Shown: positions 13,358 to 13,555 of the stretch, piece by piece
Layout of the letters: every line of letters begins with the position of its first letter
Numbering within the stretch: position 1 is the first letter of the stretch
Origin: an uncultured Bacilli bacterium
Lineage (GTDB): Bacteria > Bacillota_I > Bacilli_A > RF39 > UBA660
Reading direction: 5' to 3'
DNA length: 13,555 bases
NCBI GenBank assembly: GCA_944358225.1
Contig: CALVQP010000035.1
Span: forward strand, 1-13,555
Program-made: the position numbers and the translations under genes
Notes under the pieces: model-generated
The model's database searches: none
Told to the model about the DNA's origin: nothing
The model's input: only the letters and a program-made list of their open reading frames with translations

Positions 13358-13555
13358 TTATGGGCCAGTTGGACCTGTTGGACCTGTTGGACCTGTTGGA
13401 CCCGTTGGACCCGTTGGACCTGTGGCTCCGGTTGGGCCTGTTGCTCCCGTTGGACCTGTTGCTCCGGTTGGGCCTGTTGCTCCGGTTGGGCCTGTTGCTC
13501 CCGTTGAGCCTGTTGCTCCGGTGGGGCCTGTTGCTCCGGCGGGCCCGGGTGCTCC
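13358..13555 (-). CDS. Collagen-like Gly-X-Thr repeat protein, 3' end (partial)
   Basis: The frame enters from the right edge and gives 65 residues of uninterrupted collagen triplets: GAP GPA, then mostly alternating GAT and GPT (one GST), then six GPT triplets and a final GP before TAA at 13358-13360. Gly-X-Y triplets rich in GPT/GAT are typical of bacterial collagen-like surface and exosporium proteins of the BclA type, where Thr residues are O-glycosylated. Here the protein ends within the repeat, with no C-terminal trimerisation domain or anchor (LPXTG). The start and any N-terminal domain are outside the window. The base composition is far richer in G+C than the surroundings because Gly, Pro, Ala and Thr codons are. 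The downstream glycosyltransferase is a candidate partner. Confidence 0.9.
   Translation of the reverse strand, partial: GAPGPAGATGPTGATGSTGATGPTGATGPTGATGPTGATGPTGATGPTGPTGPTGPTGPTGPTGP
13362..13555. repeat. Tandem 9-bp/18-bp repeat encoding collagen triplets
   Basis: Near-identical 9-bp units (minus-strand GGTCCAACA/G) run at 13362-13420. Beyond them an 18-bp higher-order unit (GGAGCAACAGGCCCAACC and variants) continues to the window edge. Such repeats change copy number by slippage, and the assembled length may be unreliable. Confidence 0.9.

Noticed and set aside
13362..13555. Plus-strand reading of the repeat as Gly-Pro-Val / Ala-Pro-Val
   Set aside because: Collagen-type DNA repeats often stay open on both strands. 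The minus frame gives regular Gly-X-Thr triplets, a stop and a terminator; the plus frame has no start signal.
1..13555. Mollicute code (TGA = Trp)
   Set aside because: TGA terminates two genes in tight ATGA overlaps, and Trp codons in conserved positions are TGG.

Overview
The window is very AT-rich apart from a GC-rich collagen-type repeat at its right end. It uses the standard bacterial code: TGA acts as a stop in the ATGA overlaps at 7800-7803 and 10040-10043, TAG and TAA are also used, and Trp is TGG. A class III (oxygen-sensitive) ribonucleotide reductase, a tyrosyl T-box, a PduL-type phosphotransacylase and a collagen-like GXT protein suggest an anaerobic low-GC Firmicute, probably a gut Bacilli or Clostridia lineage. 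This is inferred from gene content. Every gene I can support is on the minus strand, so transcription runs from right to left.

Layout in transcription order (high to low coordinate). The 3' end of a collagen-like (Gly-X-Thr) protein gene enters from the right edge, ends at 13358 and is followed by a strong terminator. Next is a family 2 glycosyltransferase with a TPR tail, a plausible modifier of the Thr-rich collagen protein. A TTGACA promoter then drives pduL and dusB, which overlap. A MarR regulator and two ABC half-transporters form a tightly overlapping operon behind a promoter carrying two TGTTG-N6-CAACA palindromes, a classic self-regulated drug or toxin exporter unit. A radical SAM protein of unknown substrate has its own promoter. 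tyrS follows, preceded by a complete T-box riboswitch with a UAC (Tyr) specifier. Last come nrdD with its own promoter, a 47-codon ORF directly behind it, and a terminator.

The most notable observation is that nrdD is split. The large ORF has the ATP-cone, the catalytic cysteines and the start of the Zn-binding tail, then stops at a TAG. The glycyl-radical segment (RRITGYLVG ... RVKH) is a separate ORF with its own GAGGT ribosome binding site, in the same frame only six codons downstream. The radical-bearing glycine therefore appears to be carried on a separate small polypeptide, unless the TAG is read through.

The left end is decayed. A transglutaminase-like gene is broken by at least two single-base frameshifts, and next to it are an inverted repeat and a sequence resembling the tip of an IS3-family element that would extend beyond the left edge. 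No tRNA, rRNA or CRISPR array was seen.
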